A DNA stretch of 5,545 bases. It comes from a bacterium (lineage in GTDB: Bacteria > Babelota > Babeliae > Babelales > Chromulinivoraceae). The notes beneath the pieces are model-generated. The model did no database searches. It was given only the letters and a program-made list of their open reading frames with translations, and was not told the DNA's origin. The stretch lies in the NCBI GenBank assembly GCA_947377595.1, contig CANCGK010000063.1:1-5545 (forward strand), given 5' to 3'. A program made the position numbers and the translations under genes. Shown piece by piece: positions 5,115-5,545 of the stretch. How positions within the stretch are numbered: the stretch's first letter is position 1; every line of letters begins with the position of its first letter.

Positions 5115-5411
5115 TTAGTTTTTCCACATAATTCCTTCATTTAAAATATTTATTTTCAATGATTCTGGAGCTCTTTGAAAATCTACTAGATCGATATTTT
5201 GTGGAATATTTAATGCATCAAGCATAGAAATAATCTGACCTTTTTCGGTCATAGTTATTGGTTTGTCTGCATCTACAGCAATATCAATATCAGAGATAGC
5301 AGTGTTGATATTTTTTGCTCGAGATCCAAAAAGATAAATTTTTGCATGAGGGAAAAAGATTTCAATAACTTTTATGATCTTATTTTTTTTATCGTCAGCT
5401 ATTTTGTGCAT
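5115..5411 (-). CDS. mntA: MNT-domain nucleotidyltransferase antitoxin (MntA-like)
   Basis: A 98-aa minimal nucleotidyltransferase of the MNT family, the antitoxin of HEPN/MNT modules. It neutralises the HEPN RNase by transferring AMP to a Tyr in the toxin's RX4HXY motif (established for HepT/MntA of Shewanella). The signature GSX10DXD is intact: G29-S30, ten residues, then D41-I-D43, with a third acidic strand NIDLVD (72-77, D74). The length is normal and all catalytic residues are present, so it should be active. The start ATG at 5409-5411 has a weak GGA 8 nt upstream. The stop UAA at 5115-5117 is followed directly, in the same frame, by the toxin coding sequence, so the two are co-transcribed and translationally linked. 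Antitoxin-first order is seen here. The pair is accessory by nature and lies near a tRNA gene and a repeat. Confidence 0.92.
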   Translation of the reverse strand: MHKIADDKKNKIIKVIEIFFPHAKIYLFGSRAKNINTAISDIDIAVDADKPITMTEKGQIISMLDALNIPQNIDLVDFQRAPESLKINILNEGIMWKN

Positions 5412-5425
5412 AATTTGTATCCATA

Positions 5426-5545
5426 TTAAGTTGATTTATGTTCTTTATGATGGTATGAAATTTTTATGTAAAAGTCGATATTCTGACCACAATTTGATGT
5501 ATCTAAAATGTTTTTACCATTGCGTGGTAGATAATTCAATAGACA
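5426..5545 (-). CDS. Possible C-terminal tail of an upstream gene, or gene relic
   Basis: The minus strand is open from the window edge for 39 codons to a UAA at 5426-5428, ending 14 nt before the antitoxin start. It encodes LLNYLPRNGKNILDT and then a polar tail ending HHKEHKST. Its first 16 codons coincide with copy 2 of the ~48-bp repeat. All seven differences from copy 1 fall at codon positions 1 or 3 of this frame, which hints at coding ancestry. The family is not recognised. It may equally be an untranslated repeat plus a chance open frame. Confidence 0.3.
   Translation of the reverse strand, partial: CLLNYLPRNGKNILDTSNCGQNIDFYIKISYHHKEHKST
5444..5472 (-). promoter_or_regulatory. Possible promoter of the mntA-hepT operon
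   Basis: On the minus strand TTTACA (5467-5472) and CATAAA (5444-5449) are separated by 17 nt. Initiation near 5437 would give a leader of about 26 nt. The -10 match is only 4 of 6. Confidence 0.35.
5498..5545. repeat. Dispersed ~48-bp repeat, copy 2 (may continue past the right edge)
   Basis: It is a direct, ungapped match to 3481-3528 at 41 of 48 positions, 2017 bp downstream. The two copies bracket the secreted protein gene and the toxin-antitoxin pair. The similarity does not extend on the tRNA-proximal side of the repeat, and the window ends before the other boundary can be seen. Confidence 0.75.

Noticed and set aside
3481..5545. CRISPR array from the repeated ~48-bp unit
   Set aside because: There are only two imperfect copies 2 kb apart with genes between them, which is not an array of short spacers.

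Overview
The window is AT-rich and densely packed, with genes on both strands separated by short spacers. It looks like the chromosome of a small-genome, host-associated bacterium. The galU and pheS proteins are clearly bacterial. The mix of low-GC codon use, short secreted Lys-rich and hypothetical proteins, and a delta-60-repeat protein would fit Dependentiae (TM6) or a similar intracellular lineage. That placement is an inference from general character, not from a diagnostic marker.

Layout. Bases 1-566 (minus) hold the N-terminal 188 codons of a secreted delta-60-repeat protein that runs off the left edge. Bases 701-1063 (minus) encode a small exported Cys-motif, Lys-tailed protein with its own promoter and terminator. 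Bases 1184-2005 (minus) are galU (UTP-glucose-1-phosphate uridylyltransferase). Bases 2120-3139 (minus) are pheS, the phenylalanyl-tRNA synthetase alpha chain, closed by a strong hairpin terminator and not followed by pheT. Divergent from pheS is tRNA-Phe(GAA) at 3359-3433 (plus), with a near-consensus promoter and its own terminator. So the synthetase subunit and its cognate tRNA share one 219-bp divergent intergenic region.

Downstream of the tRNA the content becomes accessory. First comes a copy of a ~48-bp repeat, then an unusual C9 homopolymer sitting between a -35-like and a -10-like box. These precede an unrecognised secreted 304-aa protein (3676-4590, plus) that carries a fresh 36-bp internal duplication. 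A bidirectional hairpin terminator separates it from a convergent HEPN/MNT (HepT/MntA-type) toxin-antitoxin pair at 4683-5411 (minus). The second copy of the ~48-bp repeat lies at the extreme right edge.

The most notable points are: (1) the C9 tract inside the promoter spacer, which suggests phase-variable expression of the secreted protein; (2) the HEPN toxin reading frame, which has no ATG/GTG/TTG start for its conserved N-terminus and lies in frame behind the antitoxin, separated only by a UAA and a few codons; (3) the tRNA-Phe anticodon loop with G37, where bacteria normally have A37; and (4) the repeat pair that brackets the accessory segment next to the tRNA gene.
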